A stretch of 40,100 bases of DNA from a virus, in the IMG/VR virus record IMGVR_UViG_3300031673_000182, positions 1 through 40,100 of that record, one strand, 5' to 3'. Under the pieces are notes generated by a model. It was given only the letters and a program-made list of their open reading frames with translations, made no database searches and had not been told where the DNA came from. Shown here piece after piece: positions 20,309-28,811 of the stretch (the stretch's first letter is position 1; each line of letters opens with the position of its first letter). The position numbers and the translations under genes were made by a program.

Positions 20309-20935
20309 CTAATCGCAACACGGAGCAAGCATATCGGCTATCGCAGCTCTTGTGAGCGTAAGTGATCCGCCCACAAACAGCGTGCGTGGAATGCTGGATT
20401 CTTTCAGCGTGTCAGAACATCCTGCTGTCAATACCCATCCACCGAGCATCTCTGCATCATTTACGTCTCTCATTGCAGCATTGAGTTCCAATCCAAAATC
20501 CCATCCAAGAACCTCAAAGACAGTCCTCCCGGTTGGTAATATTCCATCAATATCAACCTTGTTATAATTGTTCTCAATAATAACCATGAAACGGCTGTCC
20601 TTGGCATTCTCAATCCAGAGTTTATCTTCGGGAGTATTATCGAATATCCTGAAAATAAAGTTATGATCCCAATTCTTCTGATACTTGGTTTTCACCATCG
20701 CAACTGTATGCTCATTGGAGAAATTATATCCCTCAAGACAATACGCATAGCATTCCGGGGAGAGAGTTTTCAATACAAGTTGAGTGAGTAGTAAAGGATT
20801 AGAAGGGTCAAATGCGCTTAAGTCTTTATCAACACAATCGTAATTGATAAAGTAAGCCAAGTCCTTAATCGCCGGAACGAGATTCGCACAGTTTTTAAGG
20901 ACGCAGTCTACTATTTGATTGCAACCTATTGTCAT
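20309..20935 (-). CDS. Putative major tail (tube) protein
   Basis: 208 residues, directly after the major capsid gene. The beta-rich core contains FIFRIFDNTPEDKLWIENAK, RFMVIIENNYN, TVFEVLGWDFGLELNAAMRD and DAEMLGGWVLTAGCSDTL followed by KESSIPRTLFVG, which is the general pattern (EVxGxxxGLEL, then a W-V-L-T strand) of tail-tube proteins. Alternative: a capsid decoration or cement protein. It lies before a stable hairpin that suggests high expression. Ends in a Cys pair. Confidence 0.55.
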   Translation of the reverse strand: MTIGCNQIVDCVLKNCANLVPAIKDLAYFINYDCVDKDLSAFDPSNPLLLTQLVLKTLSPECYAYCLEGYNFSNEHTVAMVKTKYQKNWDHNFIFRIFDNTPEDKLWIENAKDSRFMVIIENNYNKVDIDGILPTGRTVFEVLGWDFGLELNAAMRDVNDAEMLGGWVLTAGCSDTLKESSIPRTLFVGGSLTLTRAAIADMLAPCCD

Positions 20936-20945
20936 ATTATGAGTT

Positions 20946-22034
20946 TTAGCGTCCTACCATCAAAAGTCTGTCATCAAAAATCTTGGCATCAAAAGCATCA
21001 ATTGCTTCGATCCTGTTATAACGGCTTCTTTGATCGTAGAACGTGTTAATATTATCAAATAGAGAAGTACAAGCCATACCGATAGCGAGATTCGCCTTGG
21101 TGGTATAAACTGCCCTGTGAGGATCATTCCATCTTCCGGTAACAGTATCATTCTCATATGTGCGGATTATCTGATCCCACAGAGGGATTGAATAAAGAGG
21201 TATTCCATCCCATGAGGCAAACTCAAGACCATTAATCATCAGTTTGTAATCCTGAAAAGCTGTACCAAGCGCTTGTAATTGCCTGCGAAGCCTGTCCATT
21301 ACCGATTTGGTTACTAATAGAATTCTATCAGACTGAGCAGCAAGTTCAGGAATTGCTCCGTCTATCAGCGCATTTACAGCGTTGTAGGTAAGTAGAGGCG
21401 TGGCAACTGTACCTTGAAGGGCATAAGTTAACTGAACATTACCCGGCATTGCCTGAACCTGAAGCGGATTGACTGCGTAAATAGCTGCGAACTGCTGCCA
21501 GAATCCATTAATGATATTGAAGAAGGTTACATCATAACCGGGAGTAATTACCCCGGCAGGGACATTGGCTGCATTCTGATCACCAAACCAAGCATTTCTG
21601 AAAACCATCTTAGGAATATCTTTTGTAAGAATATCCAGGATGAATGCAAAAATCTGTGTTTTGGTCAGATCATAAGGATTTGTGCAATCAATATACATCT
21701 TCATTAAAGATGATTCGACCTCGTCAATACACATATCAATTATAACCTCTAGATATTTCGGTTCCCATGTTTTCTCAATAGCAGTATCTTCATAACATTG
21801 AGGCACAGGATTGCAAGCTTGTGCAGCCTTACCGATCAAGCCGAATGTACCCGGTATGATTCCAATTCTCTTGTCGTTTTTGATTCCTGTTACAAGGGTA
21901 TGAAATTCCGATATAGAGGGAGCTTCAAGAACGGCAGTAACGACCAATTCATTCAGCGAGCGGAGTTCGTCGGCTGTGAAGTGAAGTGCGTCAAGATTAA
22001 GCGTATTACCGCATGATGGTGAAGTCAATGACAT
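20946..22034 (-). CDS. Major capsid protein (HK97-like fold)
   Basis: 362 residues. The order is that of a major capsid: N-terminal SLTSPSCGNTLNLDALHFTA, RIGIIPGTFGLIGKAAQACN, KYLEVIIDMCIDEVESSLMK, then the domain with LLTYNAVNALIDGAIPELAA, DRILLVTKSVMDRLRRQLQA, and the later LEFASWDGIPLYSIPLWDQI and FYDQRSRYNRIEAIDAFDAK. It follows a ClpP-type protease with three bases between stop and ATG, the usual gene pair. It forms the icosahedral shell. The assignment rests on context and length. Confidence 0.75.
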   Translation of the reverse strand: MSLTSPSCGNTLNLDALHFTADELRSLNELVVTAVLEAPSISEFHTLVTGIKNDKRIGIIPGTFGLIGKAAQACNPVPQCYEDTAIEKTWEPKYLEVIIDMCIDEVESSLMKMYIDCTNPYDLTKTQIFAFILDILTKDIPKMVFRNAWFGDQNAANVPAGVITPGYDVTFFNIINGFWQQFAAIYAVNPLQVQAMPGNVQLTYALQGTVATPLLTYNAVNALIDGAIPELAAQSDRILLVTKSVMDRLRRQLQALGTAFQDYKLMINGLEFASWDGIPLYSIPLWDQIIRTYENDTVTGRWNDPHRAVYTTKANLAIGMACTSLFDNINTFYDQRSRYNRIEAIDAFDAKIFDDRLLMVGR

Positions 22035-22036
22035 AA

Positions 22037-23143
22037 TTATTCTTTTTTAGATTTGTTTTTAATAATTTCTTTAACACGGGCAAGATCAATTTCGCCGACT
22101 TTCTCAACAGAACTGAACTTGGTTCTGCCCTCGGGGTTCCAGTCGTTCTTAAGTGCTTTCAGTTCCTTAACGATATTCATGGCTTCCGTTTCCTTTGCCA
22201 CGAGTTCAGCTTCTTTGGCCTCAAGATCCGGCTTTTCAGCTTTCATCTGGGCTATTTCGGCTTCGAGTTGGATGATCTTCTCTTTGGCCTGATCCAGTTC
22301 CGTAGGATCACTAGATTCTGTAATCTTCGAGATCACTCCTTCAGCAATGACAATAGTCTTGCCATCTGTCATCACAAATGTTCCATCCGGTGTGGCTTTG
22401 TCGCCTACTGCCGGACTTCCTTCTTCCTTGTCAAGAGTGAATTCCTTGCCGTCCTTGTCTTTTAATGTAAGATCAGTAGGAGCTACCCGAGACAGATTTT
22501 TCAGCTTTTCCAAGATAGTATCTATCTTTTGACCGAATGTTTTGAATTCTTTTTCGTCCATTATAAATTTATTTATAGGTTTTATATATGCGTAAGCCTT
22601 AACCGGCTCAACAATTTTAGTGGCAAATCCGAGTGAAAGCATATCCTCGGCTGATAGTTTCGTGTCCTTGCTCATATAGTCAGCGAGCGTGGCTTCGTCA
22701 GCACCCGTTTTTTCAACATAGAAATCAAGTATTTTAGCCTCCTCCTGACGAAGTGCATCTGCAATTTTCTCAAGATCATCGGCCTCGTATTTATCTGCAA
22801 GGGTATATTCAGGAATATAAGGGTTATGAATCTGCCCGTCAGCATTCTTCATCATCTCCCTTTCCTCGCCTGCAAGGAATACAATTGTAGCAATTGAGTA
22901 AACTTTCCCTTCTCCTACCGTTTTGATTTTCTTGCCTGAGTTGGTAAGTAGATCATAAATAGCCCATCCTTCCTGAACATCTCCCCCCCTAGAATTGATT
23001 TTAACCGTTAGTTCAGTAGCATCTTTATTTTCATCAAGGAATTCAGATATTTTCTTGGAAGAAATAGATTCTTCAACTCCCATAAGAAGAGCCATTTCAT
23101 TTGACTCTCCTATATCACCGTAGATTTTGAGTGTGGCTTCCAT
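22037..23143 (-). CDS. ClpP/S14-type head maturation protease with C-terminal scaffold
   Basis: Residues 1-185 are a ClpP-like serine protease: NSRGGDVQEGWAIYDLL, VYSIATIVFLAG with Ser83, QIHNP with His106 and SKDTKLSAEDMLSLGFA with Asp160, the S-H-D triad. From about 195 on, the protein is hydrophilic and mostly coiled coil (about 280-345, AKEKIIQLEAEIAQMKAEK), the shape of a scaffolding domain. An internal ATG at 22561 (MDEKEFKTFG, residue 195) would give a separate scaffold, as in lambda Nu3. The protease cleaves scaffold and capsid N-termini during head maturation. Next gene is the major capsid. Confidence 0.9.
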   Translation of the reverse strand: MEATLKIYGDIGESNEMALLMGVEESISSKKISEFLDENKDATELTVKINSRGGDVQEGWAIYDLLTNSGKKIKTVGEGKVYSIATIVFLAGEEREMMKNADGQIHNPYIPEYTLADKYEADDLEKIADALRQEEAKILDFYVEKTGADEATLADYMSKDTKLSAEDMLSLGFATKIVEPVKAYAYIKPINKFIMDEKEFKTFGQKIDTILEKLKNLSRVAPTDLTLKDKDGKEFTLDKEEGSPAVGDKATPDGTFVMTDGKTIVIAEGVISKITESSDPTELDQAKEKIIQLEAEIAQMKAEKPDLEAKEAELVAKETEAMNIVKELKALKNDWNPEGRTKFSSVEKVGEIDLARVKEIIKNKSKKE

Positions 23144-23144
23144 A

Positions 23145-23294
23145 TTACAAGCCTACTGCGGCACAATATACAGGATTGCATTCAAATAACTGACAATAAG
23201 GAAAGTCGGAAATTATTTGATCCCATGAATTGTCCATAATGCCCCAGGTGGCAGCATCTACATAAGCCCACATCGGGCAACAAGTTTGTCCCAT
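23145..23294 (-). CDS. Small Cys-rich hypothetical protein, 49 aa
   Basis: ATG at 23294 (MGQTCCPMWAYVDAATWG) is preferred over an earlier in-frame codon that would add an unlikely N-terminus. The product has five cysteines and many aromatic residues (SDFPYCQLFECNPVYCAAVG). It lies just before the head protease gene, with one base between. Possibly a small virion or assembly protein. No family recognised. Confidence 0.5.
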   Translation of the reverse strand: MGQTCCPMWAYVDAATWGIMDNSWDQIISDFPYCQLFECNPVYCAAVGL

Positions 23295-23371
23295 AACTAT
23301 ATTTTTTATCTTATCATGGATACAAATATAAATCAACCCTTATGTATTAACAAATATTCTGCTGAACCTGA

Positions 23372-23893
23372 TTATTCAGTAAGGATTCCATTACCGTGAA
23401 TGATCATCTTACATCCCTTCTTTTCCAGAGCTGCTGCCAGATTCTTAAAATGAGTCTTTATTTTGAAACACAATTTCCCGTTAAGGTGAGGATGGTTAGT
23501 CATATCAATCCCGAATAGATGAATTTCGGTTGCCCCGTAATACCAGAATCCGACCTGGCAGGCTACAAATGGGCTGCAATAAGACTTAGCCATTGCGTTA
23601 CGATCAAGAATACATATCTTCTCCGGGTATCCCTCCTTAATATTGATCTTTACAAAATCATCTCTTTTATCCCAATTGACTACCTGACTATAAAAAGCTT
23701 CCGGTTTACTTTCATTGATTACTTTCAGCCTCTCAGGAGTAAATGCCTTTTCCCTGTCAAGGCATACAATCACATCGGTTTTATAGAATCGCCAAATATC
23801 ATTGACTCCAATTATCTTATCGAATCCTTCAGGCTTAAATAGATCCCGTGAAGAGCCAAGCCCGACTACAGCTATTATATTTTTTTTATTCAT
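23372..23893 (-). CDS. Sialyltransferase/DUF115-like glycosyltransferase-related protein
   Basis: 173 residues from ATG at 23893; an ATG at 23914 adds seven. The Rossmann-like N-terminus IIAVVGLGSSRDLFK, then GVNDIWRFYKTDVIVCLDRE, and later ATEIHLFGIDMTNH follow the order seen in DUF115/MptE-like proteins and GT-42-like sialyltransferases (a G-x-S start and a final LFGxD motif). It lies downstream of the terminator that ends the sugar cassette, so it is transcribed with the head genes. It could move or add a sugar to virion protein or surface glycans. Family is a guess. Confidence 0.45.
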   Translation of the reverse strand: MNKKNIIAVVGLGSSRDLFKPEGFDKIIGVNDIWRFYKTDVIVCLDREKAFTPERLKVINESKPEAFYSQVVNWDKRDDFVKINIKEGYPEKICILDRNAMAKSYCSPFVACQVGFWYYGATEIHLFGIDMTNHPHLNGKLCFKIKTHFKNLAAALEKKGCKMIIHGNGILTE

Positions 23894-24054
23894 TAATTTA
23901 TTATACCTTCGCAATAATTAGATTGTGATGAGCTTGATAACTCAAAATCAATTTAGTAAACGCAGGACAAAATTTAACAGGCTTTTACCTGCATGAAGAC
24001 TTAATATCTGAACATTAAATATTTTGATAGTATACATGGATAAATATTTAATGG

Positions 24055-24082
24055 AAAAAAAGGAATATCAACCCTTGATATT
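24055..24082 (-). terminator. Intrinsic terminator ending the tail/sugar operon
   Basis: Minus-strand AATATCAA-GGG-TTGATATT is an 8-bp stem with a three-base loop, followed by CC and a run of seven T. It lies 20 bases after the stop of the last sugar gene and about 160 bases before the next gene, dividing the structural region into two transcription units. No clear consensus promoter was found in the gap; a TTAAATTTTG stretch near 23970 is the best -7 candidate. Confidence 0.8.
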
Positions 24083-24102
24083 AAGTCTTTAGAGGTCTGT
24101 AG

Positions 24103-24798
24103 CTATAATTCCCATCCCTGCTCAATTTCTTGTTTGCCTTTCCTTCTCCTGTCCTTACGAGTTCCTGCTGTATCGTGTTTTATCCATTCCCCGGGAACTG
24201 CTGACCATACAAAACCTTTTCCGTGAGTATGACCAAGTCCTGGGAATCGTTTTATTATTTTACCCGTTAATCCTTGTTTGTGTATATCAAGTGCAGCCTT
24301 GAAACATGGTGCCCCATGATGAACATACCTATGAAACTTAAAATAATTCTTTACCTGTAACAGATGAAAAAACGGGTGTAGCATATACATATAGGGCTGA
24401 TTCCTGTGTTGAGGCTTTGCTCCGTATTCATATCCATCATAAGCTGATTTTTCCAAGTAACCTACTCCATAAGTATCATCCTCCATCATTTCTAACATAA
24501 ACTGAACGGGACTTTTCAGCATGACTATATCTGAATCAAAAAGCAGGGCGAATCTGGTCTTTACTTGTCTTATCGCTAAATCCATACCACGCCCATGTCC
24601 AACATTTGTTTCACAAAGCATAAGCATAGTATATTGAGAAGATAAACTTTCAACATAAGAACGACATGGATCATAGGAATCAGAGCCATCTATAATAATT
24701 ATCATCATTTTTGGATGAAACTTCCTTACTGACTCATAAGCGTTTCGCAGCAAATCGACTGTGTTGTGACTGACCACGATCCCGGTAATATCCTTCAT
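24103..24798 (-). CDS. GT2-like glycosyltransferase
   Basis: From ATG 24798 (MKDITGIVVSHNTVDLLRNA) the product has the GT-A fold marks: the strand ITGIVVSHNT, the second strand MMIIIIDGSDSYDP, TNVGHGRGMDLAIRQVKTRF and the DxD motif in LLFDSDIVML that holds the sugar nucleotide via a metal ion. It would transfer a sugar from a nucleotide donor. The gene overlaps the end of the preceding transferase by 65 bases and closes the cassette before a strong terminator. No membrane segment; the C-terminus is basic (RKDRRRKGKQE). Confidence 0.75.
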   Translation of the reverse strand: MKDITGIVVSHNTVDLLRNAYESVRKFHPKMMIIIIDGSDSYDPCRSYVESLSSQYTMLMLCETNVGHGRGMDLAIRQVKTRFALLFDSDIVMLKSPVQFMLEMMEDDTYGVGYLEKSAYDGYEYGAKPQHRNQPYMYMLHPFFHLLQVKNYFKFHRYVHHGAPCFKAALDIHKQGLTGKIIKRFPGLGHTHGKGFVWSAVPGEWIKHDTAGTRKDRRRKGKQEIEQGWEL

Positions 24799-25492
24799 AG
24801 AATTTTGCATCATTGCCTATATGTTTTTGTAAGAATTTCATTCCAATATCATTTGACATTGCCATAGCCAAATGATGCCCTGCTCCTATTCCACCCCTTC
24901 CCGGCATACCCTTCATTCCTAATGAGAGAAAGCCGTCAAAGAACAAAAATTTATTAGGACATTGTTGCCACATTTTAGCATCAATAAATTTGTCCCTATA
25001 ACTGGCTTCTAAAATCGGAATAGCATCCCAGGTAAACGCTGTCTGAAACAGGCTTGCATGGTGACGGTTAGGATTAGTGACAAACCGTCGCCATTGAACA
25101 TTGTAATATATCGTATTCGTTTCTCCGAGCAGCCAATGATTACCAAACTTACCCATCATCCGTTCCAGATAAACAGGTTTGTAATAATCATCATCCTCTA
25201 TAATGAAAATGGCCTCGATCTGCTTTTTCTTATAGGTATCTTTCAGCCAATCAATCCCGGCTTTGATATTTCGTGCCTGAGTATTATTTCCTGCCCACTG
25301 AGGACGGGGATAAATCTTTACTATCGTCCATCTTCCGGGAAAATTATAAGTACCGTTATCAATGGTAATAGGTACAGCATCATCAACTACAATCCAGACA
25401 ACTTCACCCTTATAGGTCTGTCTATTCATCCACCTTTTACATAGTTCAAATTGTCTTTTCCTTGCCCCTGTTGGTGTAATTAAAACTATCAT
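24734..25492 (-). CDS. GT-A family glycosyltransferase
   Basis: 252 residues. MIVLITPTGARKRQFELCKR is the first strand-helix of a GT-A fold; VWIVVDDA the second; NNTQARNIKAGIDWL the donor-side helix; and IFIIEDDDYY with Asp100-102 is the DxD metal-binding motif. The remainder (MPGRGGIGAGHHLAMAMSND and following) should hold the acceptor site. It overlaps the epimerase gene upstream by four bases and the next transferase downstream. A cytoplasmic soluble enzyme of unknown sugar specificity. Confidence 0.72.
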   Translation of the reverse strand: MIVLITPTGARKRQFELCKRWMNRQTYKGEVVWIVVDDAVPITIDNGTYNFPGRWTIVKIYPRPQWAGNNTQARNIKAGIDWLKDTYKKKQIEAIFIIEDDDYYKPVYLERMMGKFGNHWLLGETNTIYYNVQWRRFVTNPNRHHASLFQTAFTWDAIPILEASYRDKFIDAKMWQQCPNKFLFFDGFLSLGMKGMPGRGGIGAGHHLAMAMSNDIGMKFLQKHIGNDAKFYEGYYRDRGQSQHSRFAAKRL

Positions 25493-26442
25493 AATAATTT
25501 AGTTTGCCATTCTATTGTTTTTTTTAAACCATCTATAATAGAATACGATGGTTTAAAACCCAACATATCTGTTATTTTATCTATGTTTGGTATTTTTGAC
25601 ATTACATCTTCATACTTGCCAAAATCAGAATATGGGATATATATTATTGGTACAATCTTTCCTGTCAATTCACAAATAATATTTGCCAATTCATTTATGG
25701 TTATTGCCGTTAATGGATTACCAATATTAAAAACCTCATTTGTGGATCTCTTATTAAAGATACATCGCATAATCCCATCTATCGTATCTTCAATATAGGT
25801 GAAACATCTCGATTGCATTCCGGTACCATGTATATCTATTGGTTTTCCTTCAAGACAATTCTGAATAAATAATCCTTGTGGCCCTCCCCACCATGTTATA
25901 TTTTGGTTCTCACCATAAACACTAAATAACCTCATTATCGTATATTCTAACCCAAACTCTTCAGAACATGCTATGATATAATGCTCACCATATATCTTTG
26001 ATACAGCATAAGACCACCTTTTAATATCAGTTCTTCCTAATACTAATTCCGATTCTTCCGAAAAAGGGATATTCATATTCTTTCCATATACATCAGATGT
26101 AGATGCGAAAAGAAGTCTGGCTTCATTTTCTAAACATGCATTAACAATATTTTTTAACATCTTCTCATTGTCTGATAGTGTAGCATAAGAATTATCATAC
26201 CTGGGAATCTTCTGAGTAGCCAAATGTATTGCAATATCAAAATTTATTCCCTTAATATTTTCTTCTAATGTTATATCCATTTCATAAAAAATAAATAATG
26301 AATTATTCCAAATATCTTTTATATTTCTCCTACATCCATGAGAGAAGATATCTATTCCTATTACAGTATGTCCTCCATCGATTAATGTACTGGCAAGGTT
26401 TGATCCTATAAAACCGGCAACTCCTGTTATTAAAATTCTCAT
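25489..26442 (-). CDS. NAD-dependent sugar epimerase/dehydratase (extended SDR)
   Basis: 317 residues. The cofactor-binding GxxGxxG motif is at 7-13 (TGVAGFIG), Asp31 follows the second strand (IGIDIF), STS at 114-116 and YAVSK at 145-149 give the catalytic S/T-Y-K set. These are the hallmarks of GalE/RmlB-like enzymes that convert UDP- or dTDP-sugars at C4 or C5. The cassette also holds several glycosyltransferases, for which it could provide the donor. The DNA here is more AT-rich than in neighbouring virion genes, suggesting recent acquisition. Confidence 0.9.
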   Translation of the reverse strand: MRILITGVAGFIGSNLASTLIDGGHTVIGIDIFSHGCRRNIKDIWNNSLFIFYEMDITLEENIKGINFDIAIHLATQKIPRYDNSYATLSDNEKMLKNIVNACLENEARLLFASTSDVYGKNMNIPFSEESELVLGRTDIKRWSYAVSKIYGEHYIIACSEEFGLEYTIMRLFSVYGENQNITWWGGPQGLFIQNCLEGKPIDIHGTGMQSRCFTYIEDTIDGIMRCIFNKRSTNEVFNIGNPLTAITINELANIICELTGKIVPIIYIPYSDFGKYEDVMSKIPNIDKITDMLGFKPSYSIIDGLKKTIEWQTKLL

Positions 26443-26444
26443 GC

Positions 26445-27263
26445 TTATAAATTATTTATAATATCAGAAATCATTTTTGATCTTATCTTGTGGGTATGCT
26501 TTAATTCTGTAATATATCTAAGCTCCTTTTGTATTTCTATATTTGGGCGGAACCTCTTTATTATCTCTTTCAGATTATCTACTGTATCAAAATATGTGAT
26601 CAGTTCATCAGGATAATAATAATTCATATTCTCTGTTCGGTTGGAAATTATTTGCGTTCCACATGAAGCAAATTCCAATATTTTTGCACGTACCTTATTT
26701 ACTATTTCAGAAACAGTATGAATCGCTGCTCCACTGTTTTGTAATAATCTTATATAATCATCACCAATACATTCTATATGATTCATTATTTTGCTAATCT
26801 CCATCCGCAAAGGATATGCCTTAGATATAGTACAACAAAATGCTATTCCTTTGCCGCCATATTTTGCTGTAAACCTATTTGTATTAACACTCCAGGGCAA
26901 CCATTGTGAATTTTTACTTGGTGTATTTCCATTCTTATCAAGGCAACGATAAAATATAAAATCTATATTATCATAAAGTGGATCATTAAATGAATTATAG
27001 CAACTATCAGATTCAAATAATACTATTCTCGCTTTGCTGTCTTTCATTTTATTAATAACATCCATATTCTCAGGTTGTTTTGAATATCTATTTATGGGAA
27101 TGCTGAATATTATATCATATTTATCAAAATAACTTTTATTATATTTTTTCAATTCACCCCTGAGAATCCTATCCCCATCAAATAAATCCCAAAGATCCAT
27201 AGCAATCCTTCGTTTTTCGGTTTGCCGTAAAGTACCCTCTTGGTATATTTTTAATATTTTCAC
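26445..27263 (-). CDS. CgeB-like glycosyltransferase
   Basis: GTG at 27263 (MKILKIYQEGTLRQ) is preferred; an upstream TTG would overlap the previous gene. The middle (IVLFESDSCYNSFNDP, FIFYRCLDKNG, WLPWSVNTNRF) and the C-terminal segment VNKVRAKILEFASCGTQIIS and YFDTVDNLKEIIKRF resemble CgeB/Glyco_trans_1_2 proteins, where the E-x-x-A-x-G stretch contacts the nucleotide sugar. It is AT-rich like its neighbour. It probably transfers a sugar to a growing glycan or protein. Confidence 0.65.
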   Translation of the reverse strand: MKILKIYQEGTLRQTEKRRIAMDLWDLFDGDRILRGELKKYNKSYFDKYDIIFSIPINRYSKQPENMDVINKMKDSKARIVLFESDSCYNSFNDPLYDNIDFIFYRCLDKNGNTPSKNSQWLPWSVNTNRFTAKYGGKGIAFCCTISKAYPLRMEISKIMNHIECIGDDYIRLLQNSGAAIHTVSEIVNKVRAKILEFASCGTQIISNRTENMNYYYPDELITYFDTVDNLKEIIKRFRPNIEIQKELRYITELKHTHKIRSKMISDIINNL

Positions 27264-27264
27264 T

Positions 27265-27990
27265 TTACAAGACAATTTTTTGTATGTATTTATATTCAGG
27301 TATCGTTCTCATATCAATCAATTCATTCTTATTCCAAATCCAGCCTTTTTTATGTCCTTCAAGATAATGAACTCCATAGTTACGATCAAGCCCTGCATCC
27401 CAAGCCCTTGACCTCCTTCTGAATGTATGTTCCCGCTCTGCTTTGGGTTTACAATTGCCATAATTAATTAAAATGCCATCAACATTTAAAACTTTTCTCC
27501 TTTTTATAATAATTGAATCTGCATTAAAGCTGAATGGCTCCTGATATTTAGCTATCATATACAGCATGTTCCCTTTCCTGGCATAGAAGAAATGATCTTT
27601 ATTTGGAATTACAAATCGCTCCCCGGTATTGTGCATATTAAAATGTCTTACACCAATTATATTGTATCCTTCCTTATCAGCCTTCTCAATAGTCTCCCTT
27701 ATTGTACCATCAAAGGAATAGATAATATCTATCCCTGTATAAACTACCCAATCTGGTTTGATCTCCTTAATCGCTTTTATTAATCCGGCCTGTAATTGGA
27801 GTAAATGAAACAACCCTCCTGTCTTGCAGATGCTAGTTCTTACCTTATTTTTTGCAAGCCATTCTTTTGTACCATCTATTGAATGATTGTCAAGAATGAA
27901 TATGTCACATCCTTGATCCCGGTAATATTTTACCATGTCAGCAATGTATTTGATCTCATTATAAGCAAATGCAACCGCCAGTATCTTCAT
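27265..27990 (-). CDS. GT2/GT-A-like glycosyltransferase
   Basis: 241 residues. FAYNEIKYIADMVKYYRDQG, then CDIFILDNHSIDGTKEWL is the typical N-terminus of Glyco_tranf_2_4 proteins. The expected DxD strand reads DWVVYTGIDIIYSF, where only the second Asp is kept, so metal binding may differ. The C-terminal third is basic and aromatic (RRSRAWDAGLDRNYGVHYLE). The gene overlaps neighbours by a few bases on both sides in the sugar cassette. Confidence 0.65.
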   Translation of the reverse strand: MKILAVAFAYNEIKYIADMVKYYRDQGCDIFILDNHSIDGTKEWLAKNKVRTSICKTGGLFHLLQLQAGLIKAIKEIKPDWVVYTGIDIIYSFDGTIRETIEKADKEGYNIIGVRHFNMHNTGERFVIPNKDHFFYARKGNMLYMIAKYQEPFSFNADSIIIKRRKVLNVDGILINYGNCKPKAEREHTFRRRSRAWDAGLDRNYGVHYLEGHKKGWIWNKNELIDMRTIPEYKYIQKIVL

Positions 27991-28811
27991 ATAGCATCCA
28001 GTATTTTCTTTGCCATTATTTCAGGGCTGAGATTTTCTGCTGCCCACTCATTTTGGCGTTTAACTATTCTCCCAACTTTTTCCCGATCATTTATTAAGCC
28101 AATCAAATCGTTCTCAAATCTTTTTTTATCAGTCCATAATATAGGAGGGAGATTATCTCCTTTAGGTTTTATTCCTGATATGACAGCACAATCAAGTAGC
28201 ATTGCTTCCAGTCCTGATTTGCCAAGCCCTCTGTGAATCTGGTCAATAAAGATACTAAAATATGCTTTTATCCTGATCGTATCCAGCCAGCTTTTATTCA
28301 TTATAACAGTTAAAGGTATATTGTTCTTTGCACAAATAGATTGGATATGAGGCGTTCCTTTCTCTTTAAGTTTTGAGGCATGAAATGGGCTATGACATAT
28401 AAGCCCTGTTTTTTTCTTATCAACATCAGGTATAATGAAAGGCTGATAATAGATATTCTTGGTGCCACATAAAGGAGCAAGATCAGGCATGGCAAATACA
28501 TTCCACTTATGTTTTGCTATGATATTGTTATAGGTTCCGGGATCTTTTAAGTATGTACTGTCAGTAAGAATTATGGTAACTCCTTTATCCCATAGATGCC
28601 GGGGAAAATTGCGTAATGATATTGCTCCTATTATAATATAGTGATCACACAAGGGAGTGATAGTACCAATAATACAATCAGTTTGAGAGTACATCCCCTT
28701 AATATCTTTACTTCTGAATACAGTAGTAATGTCAACGAATTTTTTAAACCCTTCGGCAAGTGCTGCTCCATTACCGTATGTTGCATCATTTGATATCAGT
28801 CCTATCTTCAT
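27987..28811 (-). CDS. GT-B-like glycosyltransferase
   Basis: ATG at 28811 (MKIGLISNDATYGNGAALAE) replaces an upstream TTG. The product (274 residues) has a Rossmann-like start with a glycine-rich turn and a C-terminal half with FIDQIHRGLGKSGLEAMLLD and CAVISGIKPKGDNLP, matching the nucleotide-sugar site of GT4-type transferases (an E-x7-E-like pattern). It overlaps the upstream gene by 26 bases. Probably one of a set of enzymes building a glycan. Confidence 0.65.
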   Translation of the reverse strand: MKIGLISNDATYGNGAALAEGFKKFVDITTVFRSKDIKGMYSQTDCIIGTITPLCDHYIIIGAISLRNFPRHLWDKGVTIILTDSTYLKDPGTYNNIIAKHKWNVFAMPDLAPLCGTKNIYYQPFIIPDVDKKKTGLICHSPFHASKLKEKGTPHIQSICAKNNIPLTVIMNKSWLDTIRIKAYFSIFIDQIHRGLGKSGLEAMLLDCAVISGIKPKGDNLPPILWTDKKRFENDLIGLINDREKVGRIVKRQNEWAAENLSPEIMAKKILDAI

